64,000 nucleotides of DNA from Polaribacter filamentus (lineage in GTDB: Bacteria > Bacteroidota > Bacteroidia > Flavobacteriales > Flavobacteriaceae): assembly GCF_002943715.1 (NCBI RefSeq), contig NZ_MQUA01000013.1, positions 293,501 to 357,500 of the forward strand. Direction: 5' to 3'. The notes beneath the pieces were generated by a model, which had not been told where the DNA came from, searched no databases, and was given only the letters and a program-made list of their open reading frames with translations. Below are positions 37,103-45,916 of this stretch, in pieces. The position numbers and the translations under genes are program-made. Within the stretch, counting starts at the first letter, position 1; each line of letters opens with the position of its first letter.

Positions 37103-37412
37103 TTAAAGTTTAAATAAAGGCGTAAATTTTCAGAAAAGACGTTTGCTTAATAAGACGAGGTGTAAAAGAGTTTAAAAAAGAATTAAATAAAACTTAAGAA
37201 AGTATTTTATCAAAAAAACAACTAAAAACTAACTGAAATTTCAAAAGAAAATAAATTTGCAATATAAGAATCCAGAAAATAAAAACAGATAAGTTTCTAA
37301 ATCAAATAATGTAAGAATGAAAAGATAATAAATTACTTAAATGGTATGTTTGTCTAGCAGTTTTTTGATTTAAATAATATATAGTACATTTATAAATTAA
37401 TAAAATTTTTAC
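37103..37412. other. AT-rich intergenic region with lpxD promoter
   Basis: 310 bases, no ORF. A promoter-like pair TTG (37365-37367), 17-base spacer and TACATTTA (37385-37392, one mismatch from TAnnTTTG) lies just upstream of lpxD. Nothing else is seen. Confidence 0.5.
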
Positions 37413-38405
37413 ATGAAATCATTCTCTATTGAAGAAATTAATGCACTTGTAAATGGTGAACAAATAGGTAATTGTATAGATAAAATTCATGCTCCAGAGC
37501 AGATTGAAAATGCAATTAAAGGGAACATTACTTTTATTGGAAGTTCTAAATATGCTAGTTTATGGGAAAAGTCGAATGCGAGTTTAGCCCTGGTTTATCA
37601 AGAAATAAATATTTTACCTGGAGAAGGAAAAGCATTTATAAAAGTAAAAAATCCAGATTTGGCAATGGCGGTTTTACTAGAAGCTTTTGAGCCAGATCCT
37701 CCTTTTTTTGAAACAGATATCCATCCAACAGCGGTAATCGATAGAACTGTAACATTAGGTAAAGGCTGTAAAATTGGTGCGAATTCCTATGTTGGTAGAA
37801 ATGTAGTACTAGGAGATAATGTAATCATCTATCCTAATGTTTCTGTTTTTGATGACAGTACAATTGGTAATGAGACTGTTATTTGGTCTGGAACGGTGAT
37901 TAGAGAACGAACCAAAATAGGAAGTCATTGTATTTTTCACTCAAATGTGAGTATTGGTTCTGATGGTTTTGGATATAGACCAAGTGATGACGGGAGAGGT
38001 TTGGTAAAAATAAAACATATTGGTAATGTTGTTATTGGCAACGGAGTTGAGGTTGGATCTAATTCTTGTATTGATCGTGGTAAATTTAGCTCTACCATTT
38101 TAGGTGATGGTTGCAAGATTGATAATTTAGTGCAAATAGGGCATAACTCTGTTTTAGGAAAATGCTGTATTATGGCAGGCAATAGCGGTTTAGCAGGTTC
38201 TGTAACCCTGGGAGATGGCGTAATTATTGGCGGAAGCGCCTCTATAAAAGACCATGTTACAATTCATTCTGGCGCAAAAGTAGGTGCTGGCTCCGGTGTT
38301 ATTGCAGACGTACAAGCAGGTAAATCTGTAGTTGGTTACCCTGCATGTGATTCTAGAGAAAAAATGAAACAGTGGGTAGCTTTGCGTAAACTTGGTCGAA
38401 ATTAA
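37413..38405 (+). CDS. lpxD: UDP-3-O-(3-hydroxyacyl)glucosamine N-acyltransferase (LpxD)
   Basis: Acyltransferase of lipid A synthesis, 330 residues, N-acylating UDP-3-O-acylglucosamine. The N-terminal uridine-binding-type domain (about 1-100) is followed by the left-handed beta-helix of hexapeptide repeats (about 105-300), with segments such as IGANSYVGRNVVLGDNV and IGSDGFGYRPSDD. The catalytic histidine is in QIGHNSVLG at about residue 244, in keeping with His239 of E. coli. The C-terminal helix is present. Some Bacteroidota carry more than one LpxD-like protein, and this copy is not next to lpxC or fabZ, so it could be the paralogue; the assignment is otherwise firm at family level. Confidence 0.82.
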   Translation: MKSFSIEEINALVNGEQIGNCIDKIHAPEQIENAIKGNITFIGSSKYASLWEKSNASLALVYQEINILPGEGKAFIKVKNPDLAMAVLLEAFEPDPPFFETDIHPTAVIDRTVTLGKGCKIGANSYVGRNVVLGDNVIIYPNVSVFDDSTIGNETVIWSGTVIRERTKIGSHCIFHSNVSIGSDGFGYRPSDDGRGLVKIKHIGNVVIGNGVEVGSNSCIDRGKFSSTILGDGCKIDNLVQIGHNSVLGKCCIMAGNSGLAGSVTLGDGVIIGGSASIKDHVTIHSGAKVGAGSGVIADVQAGKSVVGYPACDSREKMKQWVALRKLGRN

Positions 38406-38467
38406 GTATTACCACTTGTTAATTTCTAAGACATCAATTTTCATCACTTTTTACCAAAGGCTTTAAT

Positions 38468-38497
38468 TTGGCAGTACCAAATAATTAACGATATTTG
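38468..38497 (+). promoter_or_regulatory. Promoter of the CAL67264-ettA pair
   Basis: TTG (38468-38470), a 19-base spacer and GATATTTG (38490-38497), one mismatch from TAnnTTTG. The predicted start of transcription is about 20 bases before the ATG. Confidence 0.55.
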
Positions 38498-38523
38498 CCG
38501 AACAAACTAACGATTTAGGAATT

Positions 38524-38706
38524 ATGGGAATGAATAAAAATACAGTCCTTGGTTGGGCAACTTTTTTAATGCTTTTTATGGGAGTTGTACTAATATTAAT
38601 GGGAGCTTACAGATACAAGGATGTTGCTGGCTGGGGTTTTGCAACTGTAGGAATTGGTTTTTTCTGCATTGCATGGGTATTTAATGCCTTAAAAGGAAGA
38701 GTATAA
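38524..38706 (+). CDS. CAL67264 family membrane protein
   Basis: Very small membrane protein of 60 residues that recurs upstream of ettA in Flavobacteriaceae. It has two transmembrane segments (about 8-27 and 35-52) joined by a short GAYRYKDVAGWG linker and a basic end. The length and pattern match the family named after Gramella CAL67264. Function is unknown; the linkage to ettA, with 55 bases between, suggests joint expression with the translation factor. Start is ATG 38524; a second ATG two codons on is possible. Confidence 0.8.
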   Translation: MGMNKNTVLGWATFLMLFMGVVLILMGAYRYKDVAGWGFATVGIGFFCIAWVFNALKGRV

Positions 38707-38761
38707 AAGTCTACATTTTCTTGTAGCAGTTTTTCAAATTAAATTTTAAAAATAATATATA

Positions 38762-40453
38762 ATGAGCGACGATAAGAAAGTAATCTTTTCGATGAATAAG
38801 TTGTCTAAAACTTATCAATCAACAGGAAAACAGGTTTTAAAAGATATTTATTTAAGTTTTTTTTATGGAGCGAAAATTGGAATTCTTGGTTTAAATGGAT
38901 CTGGAAAATCAACTTTATTAAAAATTATTGCAGGTGTAGAAAAGAATTTTCAAGGTGATGTAACTTTTGTACCTGGTTATAAAGTTGGTTATTTAGAACA
39001 AGAACCACAATTAGATCCAGAGAAAACAGTTATTGAAATTGTTAAAGAAGGTGTTGCAGAAACAGTTGCTATTTTAGACGAATACAACAAAATTAATGAC
39101 ATGTTTGGCTTAGAAGAAGTATATTCTGATGCTGATAAAATGGAAAAACTAATGAACCAGCAAGCAATTCTTCAAGATAAAATTGATGCGGCAAATGCTT
39201 GGGAATTAGATACTAAATTAGAAATTGCAATGGATGCCTTAAGAACTCCTGATGCGGATACAAAAATCGGGGTACTTTCTGGAGGAGAAAAAAGAAGAGT
39301 TGCTTTGTGTAGATTGTTATTACAAGAACCTGAAATTTTATTATTAGATGAGCCAACAAACCATTTAGATGCAGAATCTGTGCATTGGTTAGAGCATCAT
39401 TTAGCACAATATAAAGGAACCGTAATTGCAGTTACGCATGATAGATATTTCTTGGATAATGTTGCTGGTTGGATTTTAGAATTAGACAGAGGAGAAGGCA
39501 TTCCTTGGAAAGGAAATTATGCTGCTTGGTTAGAACAAAAGTCTCAAAGAATGGCACGAGAAAGTAAAACTGCTTCTAAACATCAAAAGACTTTAGAACG
39601 TGAGCTAGATTGGGTTAGACAAGGTGCAAAAGGACGGCAAACAAAGCAAAAAGCACGTTTAAAAAACTATGATAAGTTAATGAGTCAAGATCAAAAACAG
39701 GTTGACGAAAAGCTAGAAATCTATATTCCAAACGGACCAAGATTAGGTACGAATGTAATAGATGCAAAAGGTGTTTCTAAAGCCTTTGGAGATAAATTAT
39801 TATACGAAAACTTAGAGTTTAATTTACCACAGGCAGGAATTGTTGGAATTATCGGTCCTAATGGAGCAGGAAAAACAACTATTTTTAAAATGATTATGGG
39901 TGAAGAAACTCCGGATGCAGGAAGCTTTAATGTGGGTGAAACTGCAAAAATTGCGTATGTAGACCAAGCGCATTCTAATATTGATCTAAATAAAACAATT
40001 TGGGAAAACTTTTCTGATGGTCAGGATTTAGTAATGATGGGCGGAAAACAAGTAAATTCTAGAGCGTATTTAAGTCGTTTTAATTTCTCTGGAAGTGAGC
40101 AAAACAAAAAAGTAGATACGTTATCTGGAGGAGAAAGAAACAGATTGCATTTGGCAATGACTTTAAAAGAAGAAGGGAATGTTTTACTTTTAGACGAGCC
40201 AACAAATGATTTGGATGTAAATACTTTAAGAGCTTTAGAAGAAGGTTTAGAAAATTTTGCTGGTTGTGCAGTTGTAATTAGTCACGATAGATGGTTTTTA
40301 GATAGAGTTTGTACTCACATATTAGCTTTTGAAGGAGACAGTCAAGTATATTTCTTTGAAGGATCTTTTTCTGAATATGAAGAGAATAAGAAAAAACGTT
40401 TAGGTGGAGATTTGATGCCAAAACGTCTTAAGTATAAAAAATTAATTAGATAA
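38762..40453 (+). CDS. ettA: Energy-dependent translational throttle protein EttA
   Basis: ABC-F ATPase of 563 residues (E. coli EttA 555). It binds the ribosomal E site and gates the first elongation step according to ATP/ADP. The two ABC domains show Walker A GLNGSGKSTLLKI and GPNGAGKTTIFKM, signatures LSGGEKRRVALC and LSGGERNRLHLA, and Walker B LLLDEPTNHLDAES and LLLDEPTNDLD. The PtIM linker between them (about 255-310) and the arm insertion near residue 95-130 (FGLEEVYSDADKM) are those of EttA rather than Uup. It follows the CAL67264 gene and is trailed by several hairpins. Confidence 0.95.
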   Translation: MSDDKKVIFSMNKLSKTYQSTGKQVLKDIYLSFFYGAKIGILGLNGSGKSTLLKIIAGVEKNFQGDVTFVPGYKVGYLEQEPQLDPEKTVIEIVKEGVAETVAILDEYNKINDMFGLEEVYSDADKMEKLMNQQAILQDKIDAANAWELDTKLEIAMDALRTPDADTKIGVLSGGEKRRVALCRLLLQEPEILLLDEPTNHLDAESVHWLEHHLAQYKGTVIAVTHDRYFLDNVAGWILELDRGEGIPWKGNYAAWLEQKSQRMARESKTASKHQKTLERELDWVRQGAKGRQTKQKARLKNYDKLMSQDQKQVDEKLEIYIPNGPRLGTNVIDAKGVSKAFGDKLLYENLEFNLPQAGIVGIIGPNGAGKTTIFKMIMGEETPDAGSFNVGETAKIAYVDQAHSNIDLNKTIWENFSDGQDLVMMGGKQVNSRAYLSRFNFSGSEQNKKVDTLSGGERNRLHLAMTLKEEGNVLLLDEPTNDLDVNTLRALEEGLENFAGCAVVISHDRWFLDRVCTHILAFEGDSQVYFFEGSFSEYEENKKKRLGGDLMPKRLKYKKLIR

Positions 40454-40606
40454 AAAAATCTTCATTATAAAAATGAAGATTTAGAATTAATAAATAGTTC
40501 TGGATTGTAGCGATATATTCAAAATTACATGGTTTAAAGTGTGTATTTTATCATTAAAAAACCAGTTTTATTAAAATTTATAGAAAGTATAATTTATTAT
40601 AATAGA

Positions 40607-40643
40607 AAACAGACGAAGTATATGCTTAGTCTGTTTTTTTTTT
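40607..40643 (+). terminator. Terminator-like hairpin 1 downstream of ettA
   Basis: AAACAGAC pairs with GTCTGTTT, with an inner AAG/CTT pair, and a run of ten Ts follows. Confidence 0.65.
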
Positions 40644-40796
40644 GATTTTCAATTTCTTTCAATTATTCAAAATACCTAATGCTAAATTGGTTAGAGATAT
40701 TCGTTCTGCTGCTTCTAAAGATTTTATATTTCATGTTGTAATCATAAAAACACTTTCTAAGTTGTTTTATCAATCTAAATTTTTCTTTAAAACAAA

Positions 40797-40831
40797 AACA
40801 GACTAAATGTAAACATTTAGCCTGCTTTTTA
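40797..40831 (+). terminator. Terminator-like hairpin 2
   Basis: CAGACTAAATG pairs with CATTTAGCCTG (one mismatch) across a four-base loop, followed by a short T-run. About 190 bases after hairpin 1. Confidence 0.55.
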
Positions 40832-40982
40832 ATTTTAGATGCTCCCTAATTCATCTAAAATCAGATTTAATAATTTGAAAAATTAACTATTTTTTAAATA
40901 TACTAATAAATTTAAGGTAAATTAAAGCAAACTAATTCAACTTACCAAAAATAAAGGGGTGAGATTTCTAATCGATTTGCTT

Positions 40983-41030
40983 AAGTAGTTGTTATCTAGT
41001 CACTTTTTTTTTCTGATAACTACTTTTTTT
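40983..41030 (+). terminator. Terminator-like hairpin 3
   Basis: AAGTAGTTGTTATC pairs with GATAACTACTT (with a bulge) over a T-rich loop, and seven Ts follow. Third in a row with no gene between. Confidence 0.55.
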
Positions 41031-41135
41031 ATTTCAAACTTGTCATAACAATTTACGAATGTAATTTTTAAGGGGTTAGTGCCAATCTTTTCTTCCTATT
41101 TAATATATTTTAGTACATAAGAATATATATATATA

Positions 41136-42117
41136 ACCCGTTGTGCATTTAAACAATATTGACTTTTAAATTGTTTATATTCCTGTTAAAGACAAATTTG
41201 TTAATGTATTGAATGATAGTTAATGCTGTTAATTTTGAGAGAATTCTTGTCTTAAAACCTTCAAAAGTTTTCGCATAATTATTCCGTATTTTAAACTGGT
41301 CACAAAGTTGAGAAAACAAGGTCTCAATTCGTTTTCTTTTCTTCCTAAAAATATACGTTTGTTTTTTGTAATTCTGTTGATTTTTACGCATTGGAACTTC
41401 TAATTTAATTTGTTTACTCTCAAATAAATCTAACTGATAGTCCGCACTTAGGTATCCTTTGTCCCCTAAAACCACACAGTTATTAAACTGATTTTTAATG
41501 TCTTTTAAATAATGAATATCATGTACAGAAGCTTTGCTAATATCAAAACTTTTAAACACGCCATCAATAGAACAAACAGCATGTATTTTATAGCCATAAT
41601 AATGCATGTTTTGACTAGCACAATAACCTCTATTTGGGGCTGAATAAAAGTACTCTTTACAAACTTTACTTCTCCCGCTTCTTGAGAGTTTTACAATCTC
41701 CAAAGGCATACTATCTACTACATAATAGTTTTCAAACTCCGTGAACTTATTGGAGAGTTGAGTTCTTATAAATTCAATGGCAAAAAATAATTTTCGCTTC
41801 CGTTTATTGTAAACTGATCGCTCTATTTTAGCAAACAAATATTCTGGAATATCCCGAAACAACTGACATTCACTGTCTATACCCATATATTCTGCTGTTA
41901 AATTCATAGCGATTAATTCAATGTCTTTTAGTTTTGGTTTCCTGTTTTGACGTAAAAATTGTTCCTTTTCTGTAATTGTGGCTAAGACTTCTAAAATTTT
42001 ATTGTAATTTGCTCTAAAGTTATTCATTGTATTTAATCGATTGATTGTCAATTAAATATACGACTTTTAATAGTCAAATGAATAACTTTTTTTAACTATT
42101 TATAATGCACAACGGGT
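41136..42117 (-). mobile_element. IS982 family insertion sequence, complete (982 bases)
   Basis: Bounded by inverted repeats ACCCGTTGTGCA (41136-41147) and TGCACAACGGGT (42106-42117), with one transposase gene inside on the minus strand. Length and ACCC ends fit IS982. It is inserted in an alternating AT tract (about 41121-42130 flanks), so the target duplication cannot be told apart from the repeat. It lies between ettA and prmC and does not break an ORF. Confidence 0.9.
41149..42051 (-). CDS. IS982 family DDE transposase
   Basis: Intact transposase of 300 residues. The catalytic residues are seen in YYVVDSMPLEIVKLS (first Asp), VVLGDKGYLSADYQ (second Asp) and KRKRIETLFSQLCDQF (Glu), and the QNMHYYGYKIHAVCSIDG segment before the second Asp is typical of IS982. 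The N-terminal region carries LKDIELIAMNLTAEYMGID, also conserved. Start at ATG 42051 or eight codons later (ATG 42027, MNNFRANYNK), the latter being closer to the family. No stops or shifts, so the element may be mobile. Confidence 0.93.
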   Translation of the reverse strand: MTINRLNTMNNFRANYNKILEVLATITEKEQFLRQNRKPKLKDIELIAMNLTAEYMGIDSECQLFRDIPEYLFAKIERSVYNKRKRKLFFAIEFIRTQLSNKFTEFENYYVVDSMPLEIVKLSRSGRSKVCKEYFYSAPNRGYCASQNMHYYGYKIHAVCSIDGVFKSFDISKASVHDIHYLKDIKNQFNNCVVLGDKGYLSADYQLDLFESKQIKLEVPMRKNQQNYKKQTYIFRKKRKRIETLFSQLCDQFKIRNNYAKTFEGFKTRILSKLTALTIIQYINKFVFNRNINNLKVNIV

Positions 42118-42200
42118 ATATATATATTGAAAGAAGCGGTTAAATTATTTTCGATTGGAAATTTTAGATTAGTGTTTATTAGTTGATTTTATCTTCACGG

Positions 42201-43148
42201 TTAAGATGTTTTTTTAAGAACTTTAATCATTCTGTCATTTCCAAATAAATCTTTGCGCAATTCTATATTTTTAAAACCTTTTTCTTTCAGCATTTTTACA
42301 GTTTCATTTCCTAAATATTGATTAATTTCAAAGAAAAGTATTCCATTTTTTGTAAGATGTTTTTTCGCCAAATCTGCAATTTTGTTGTAAAAAATCAACG
42401 GATTTTCATCAGAAACAAACAATGCTAAATGAGGTTCATTTTGCAAAACATTATGGTGTATTTCTGCTTTTTCTAATTCTCTAACATAAGGAGGGTTTGA
42501 AATTATTATATCAAAATTTAATTTTTTTGTAGGATTCGTTTCGGAAGAAATAATTTGAGTATCGAAATTAGATTGTTTCATTTTATTTGCAGGGGCTTCT
42601 AGTGAATCCGTCTTTAAAATATCGGCTTGTAAAAACGTTATTTCCACGTGATTTAAAGTCGCATTTTTTTTTGCGATTTTTAGAGCATCCGCAGAAATAT
42701 CAATTGCAAAAATAGTGGCTGTTGGTAAATTTTTTGCCAAAGAAATTGGTATGCAACCGGTGCCGGTGCCAATATCAAGTATTCTAAGTGGATTTAATTC
42801 TTTGCCTTTTTGTAATTTTGCTGTTTCATCTAAAATCCACTCAACTAATTCCTCAGTTTCTGGCCTTGGAATCAACGTGTTTTTATCCACCAAAAAAGGA
42901 TAGCCATAAAACTCGGTATTGCCTAATATATACTGAATTGGTTCTTCATTCTTTAGCCTTTGCAAAGCGGTATTTAAAATAAAAATATTGGTGTTATCAA
43001 TCTCAAAATCAGGATTAAGAGTAATGTCAATTCTTTTTAAATGTAGATATTCATCCATCAAAATAAAGAAAAAAGAATCTATTTCTGTTTTCGGGTAAAT
43101 AGTAGAAAGTTGTTGTGTAAAATCAATTCTATAATTTTTAACGATCAT
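42201..43148 (-). CDS. prmC: Release factor glutamine methyltransferase (PrmC)
   Basis: SAM-dependent methyltransferase of 315 residues that N5-methylates the glutamine of the GGQ motif in release factors. The N-terminal helical domain precedes the Rossmann fold: RILDIGTGTGCIPISLAKNL is motif I and IIISNPPYVRE the catalytic NPPY. Between them a stretch of about 25 residues (roughly 195-220, TDSLEAPANKMKQSNFDTQI) extends the usual loop, making the protein somewhat longer than E. coli PrmC (277). The annotated-longest start is a TTG at 43151; the next codon is ATG (43148), chosen here. It follows the GNAT gene by about 40 bases on the same strand. Confidence 0.92.
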   Translation of the reverse strand: MIVKNYRIDFTQQLSTIYPKTEIDSFFFILMDEYLHLKRIDITLNPDFEIDNTNIFILNTALQRLKNEEPIQYILGNTEFYGYPFLVDKNTLIPRPETEELVEWILDETAKLQKGKELNPLRILDIGTGTGCIPISLAKNLPTATIFAIDISADALKIAKKNATLNHVEITFLQADILKTDSLEAPANKMKQSNFDTQIISSETNPTKKLNFDIIISNPPYVRELEKAEIHHNVLQNEPHLALFVSDENPLIFYNKIADLAKKHLTKNGILFFEINQYLGNETVKMLKEKGFKNIELRKDLFGNDRMIKVLKKTS

Positions 43149-43187
43149 CAAAATTTGTATTGTTTCTTATTTCTAAAATTGGAACTT

Positions 43188-43679
43188 TTATAGCTTTTTA
43201 AGCATCCAAACATTACACGAATAATGGCCAGTATTTCCCATTGGTTTATCGAGGTTTAAAAAACCATTTTTATGATATAAAGCTCTTGCAGCCTCCATAT
43301 ATGGCATGGTTTCTAAATAACAATTTTCAAAACCTAATTCTTTTGCCTTTTGTAAACAGGTTCTAATTAATTTTGTACCCAGTCCTTTTCCTCTAATAAT
43401 TGGTAAAAAATACATTTTTTGAAGCTCACAGGTTTTGCCTTCAAAATTATCTAATTGTGCAATTCCTGCACCACCAAAAATTTCACCATCTTGCTCTATT
43501 ACGAAATATGTAGATGTTGGCTTTTGAAAATTTTCAAACATTTCATCAGTAGCGCGATCCTCGTAAGCAGTTCCAACTTTTGGTACTCCTAATTCAATTA
43601 AAACGTTTCTAATTACTTTTGCAACTTCGAGATTATCTTGTTGCTTAATTTCTCTAATGATAAACTCCTTATTTGTCAT
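43188..43679 (-). CDS. GNAT family N-acetyltransferase
   Basis: Acetyltransferase of 163 residues. The GNAT core is clear: an N-terminal FIIREIKQQDNLEVAKVIRN, the strand pair around FGGAGIAQLDNFEGKTCELQ, the acetyl-CoA-binding motif A QKMYFLPIIRGKGLGTKLIR (R/QxxGxG/A pattern) and the motif B region LGFENCYLETMPYMEAARAL. Substrate is unknown. It sits just upstream of prmC on the same strand, with which it probably shares a transcript, and diverges from the LEA14-like gene. Confidence 0.9.
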   Translation of the reverse strand: MTNKEFIIREIKQQDNLEVAKVIRNVLIELGVPKVGTAYEDRATDEMFENFQKPTSTYFVIEQDGEIFGGAGIAQLDNFEGKTCELQKMYFLPIIRGKGLGTKLIRTCLQKAKELGFENCYLETMPYMEAARALYHKNGFLNLDKPMGNTGHYSCNVWMLKKL

Positions 43680-43730
43680 TTATTGCTGTATTTTTGCAGG
43701 AGCAATTTAGCTGTTTTTTAATATTTTTTG

Positions 43731-44195
43731 ATGAAAAATTTACTCTTTTTTTTAGGTTTACTTTTATTGACGAGTAGTTGTTCAATAAAAAAATCACCCG
43801 TTTTTTTAAAGGTTGATGATATAAAAATTCTTAGTTTTTCATCGGACACCATTCGTTTGCAGGCAAACGCCTATTTTCAAAACCCAAATGATGTTGGTGG
43901 TAAAATTTATACGGATAATATTTTAATATCAGTAAATAATATTGAGGTTGCTCAGGTTTTTTCTGAGGAGTTTAAAGTGCCCGCAAAATCCGATTTTTTA
44001 ATGCCTTTGACAGCAAAAATTGCAACAAAAAGAATTTTAAATTCTGATAAAAACGGCCTCTTAGGAGGTTTGATAAATTCATTTTTAACCAAAAAAGTAA
44101 ACATTAGAATTAAAGGAAAACTTGATTATGTTGTTTTTGGCTTTAAAAAAGAGTTTTTAGTGGATAAGACTGAAGAAATAAAAATCAAGTTTTAA
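43731..44195 (+). CDS. LEA14-like (WHy domain) lipoprotein
   Basis: Predicted lipoprotein of 154 residues with a late-embryogenesis-abundant type 2 / WHy domain. It has a signal peptide with lipobox LTSSC near residues 13-19, then the immunoglobulin-like sandwich: IKILSFSSDTIRLQANAYFQ, NPNDVGGKIYTDNILISVNN, and a region FSEEFKVPAKSDFLMPLTAK, typical of WHy. Such proteins are common in Bacteroidota; some stabilise proteins or membranes, but no role is proven here. The TTG at 43728 is in frame one codon before; ATG 43731 is preferred. The downstream neighbour is the damaged ribD. Confidence 0.85.
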   Translation: MKNLLFFLGLLLLTSSCSIKKSPVFLKVDDIKILSFSSDTIRLQANAYFQNPNDVGGKIYTDNILISVNNIEVAQVFSEEFKVPAKSDFLMPLTAKIATKRILNSDKNGLLGGLINSFLTKKVNIRIKGKLDYVVFGFKKEFLVDKTEEIKIKF

Positions 44196-44233
44196 GCAGT
44201 ATTTTTTTCCTGCTTTCTTATAAAAAAAAATAT

Positions 44234-45315
44234 ATCAATCACGAATTTTACATAAAACGCTGTTTACAAATTGCTAAAAATGCGATTGGCACAGCACGTC
44301 CAAATCCTAGTGTTGGGGCAGTAATTGTGCATCAGAATAAAATTATTGGCGAAGGATTTACCTCAATTCATGGACAAAATCATGCGGAAGTAAACGCAGT
44401 AAATTCAGTTAAAAATAAAACACTTTTAAAAGAAGCAACGATTTATGTAACCTTAGAACCTTGTGTTCATTTTGGTAAAACGCCGCCTTGTGCAGATTTG
44501 TTGGTAAAATATCAATTTAAAAAGGTAGTTATTGGCTGTGTAGATTCCAATCCTTTAGTTGCAGGAAAAGGAATTGAGCGTTTAAGAAATGCTGGAATTA
44601 ATATAATTGTAGGGTTTTAGAAGCTGAATGCAAAGCGCATCATAAACGATTTTTTACAGTTCAAGAGAAAAAGAGACCTTATATTATTTTAAAATGGGCG
44701 GAAACGAAATACGGTTTTGTTGCGCCTTTTAAAAGAAATGAACAAGCTCCTGTTTGGATTTCGAACAACTGTTCGCAACAAATTGTGCATAAGTTTAGAA
44801 GTGAAGAACATGCTATTTTGGTCGGCACAAATACTGTAATTACAGATAATCCTAAATTAAATGTGCGAAGCTGGTCGGGCAATAATCCTACACGGATTGT
44901 GTTGGATAAAAGTTTGCGAATTCCTAAAGAAGCAGCTGTTTTCGACAGAAGTGTAAAAACGATTGTAATTACGGATGCAACAAGTCTAAGGCAGAAAGAA
45001 AAAGTCTGGAAGTCAGAAAATTCAGGTCAGTTAGAACGCAGTGGAGAACTAATTTTTGAAACAATTAATTTTACTAAAAATATTGCCGGTCAAATTTGTG
45101 ATGTTTTACAAAAACATCAAATTCAATCTGTACTTATTGAAGGAGGAACACAAACTTTACAAACTTTTATTGATGCCAATTTATGGGATGAAGCGAAGGT
45201 TTTTGTTGGTGAAATTTCTTTTAAAAACGGAATAAAAGCACCAATATTATCAGCCATAATAACATCAGAAATAAAAATTAAAAACGACGTTTTAAAAACA
45301 TATACAAATGATTAA
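44234..45315 (+). pseudogene. ribD: ribD (riboflavin deaminase/reductase) with frameshift and lost start
   Basis: RibD does two steps of riboflavin synthesis: deamination and reduction of the pyrimidine intermediate. The deaminase half (44234-44617) shows TARPNPSVGAVIV, GQNHAEVNAVN (zinc His) and LEPCVHFGKTPPCADLL (zinc Cys pair). At 44612-44614 three Gs stand where four would be needed; with one more base the frame runs on as VGVLEAECK into the reductase half (KWAETKYGFVAPF, ILVGTNTVITDNPKLNVR). In the first frame the ORF ends at 44620. The expected start MNHEFYIKRC reads ATC instead of ATG at 44234, so no proper start codon remains. Two lesions suggest real decay, though sequencing error is possible. 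The 3' end overlaps the HAD gene by eight bases. Confidence 0.75.
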
Positions 45316-45916
45316 AAACATCATCTTCGATTTTGGAGATATTTTTATCAATCTTGATAAACAAGCAACTTATAGAGAAATGACAAGATTAGGTGTCACC
45401 AAAATTTCTGATGAAATGATTGCTGTGTATCATCAATATGAGAAAGGGTTGATGACGACGGATGAATTTATCAATTTTTATCATGATAAATTCGGAATTG
45501 AAAAAGAAGATTTACTGAATGCTTGGAATGCTGTATTATTAGATTTTCCTAAAAAGCGATTAGACTTTTTAAAAGAAGTATCAGCAAGTAAAAAATACAG
45601 ATTATTCTTGTTGAGCAACACAAATGATTTACATATAAAATGGGTTCAAAATGCTGTTGGACCTGAGTTCTACAGTGAATTTAAAAGTAGTTTTGAGCAG
45701 TTTTATTTATCGCATGAAATAAATTTTAGAAAACCAGATTCAGAAATTTATGAGTTTGTTTTAAATGAAAATAATTTAATTGCTGAGGAAACTTTATTTG
45801 TGGATGATGTAAAGGAGAATACAGATTCAGCCAATAAATTAGGCATTCATGTTTGGAATTTAATACCGGGTAAGGAAGACGTTACCGAGTTATTCACTAA
45901 AAATAAAATCAATTGA
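45308..45916 (+). CDS. HAD superfamily hydrolase
   Basis: Haloacid-dehalogenase-like hydrolase of 202 residues. Motif I is at the N-terminus as NIIFDFGDIFINLDK; the first Asp (residue 7) is present and the nucleophile pair spacing is kept, with Asp replacing the more usual Gly-Val. Motif II is LLSNTNDLH, motif III in FRKPDSEIYEFVL (Lys), and motif IV FVDDVKENTDSAN. This is the family of small phosphatases (YihX-like); substrate unknown. It overlaps the ribD remnant by eight bases and ends in a TGA shared with the start of the transporter gene, so translation is probably coupled. Confidence 0.9.
   Translation: MIKNIIFDFGDIFINLDKQATYREMTRLGVTKISDEMIAVYHQYEKGLMTTDEFINFYHDKFGIEKEDLLNAWNAVLLDFPKKRLDFLKEVSASKKYRLFLLSNTNDLHIKWVQNAVGPEFYSEFKSSFEQFYLSHEINFRKPDSEIYEFVLNENNLIAEETLFVDDVKENTDSANKLGIHVWNLIPGKEDVTELFTKNKIN

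Larger units (their letters stand above)
40454..41135. other. Intergenic region with successive hairpins, no ORF
   Basis: 682 bases with no coding frame of note. It contains a hairpin at 40456-40482 (AAATCTTCAT/ATGAAGATTT), three plus-strand terminator-like hairpins (listed separately), and an AT repeat where the IS982 element is inserted. Possible small RNAs are not excluded. Confidence 0.5.

Noticed and set aside
41121..41135. Alternating AT tract as a promoter
   Set aside because: It lacks a TTG/TAnnTTTG pair and is split by the IS982 element.
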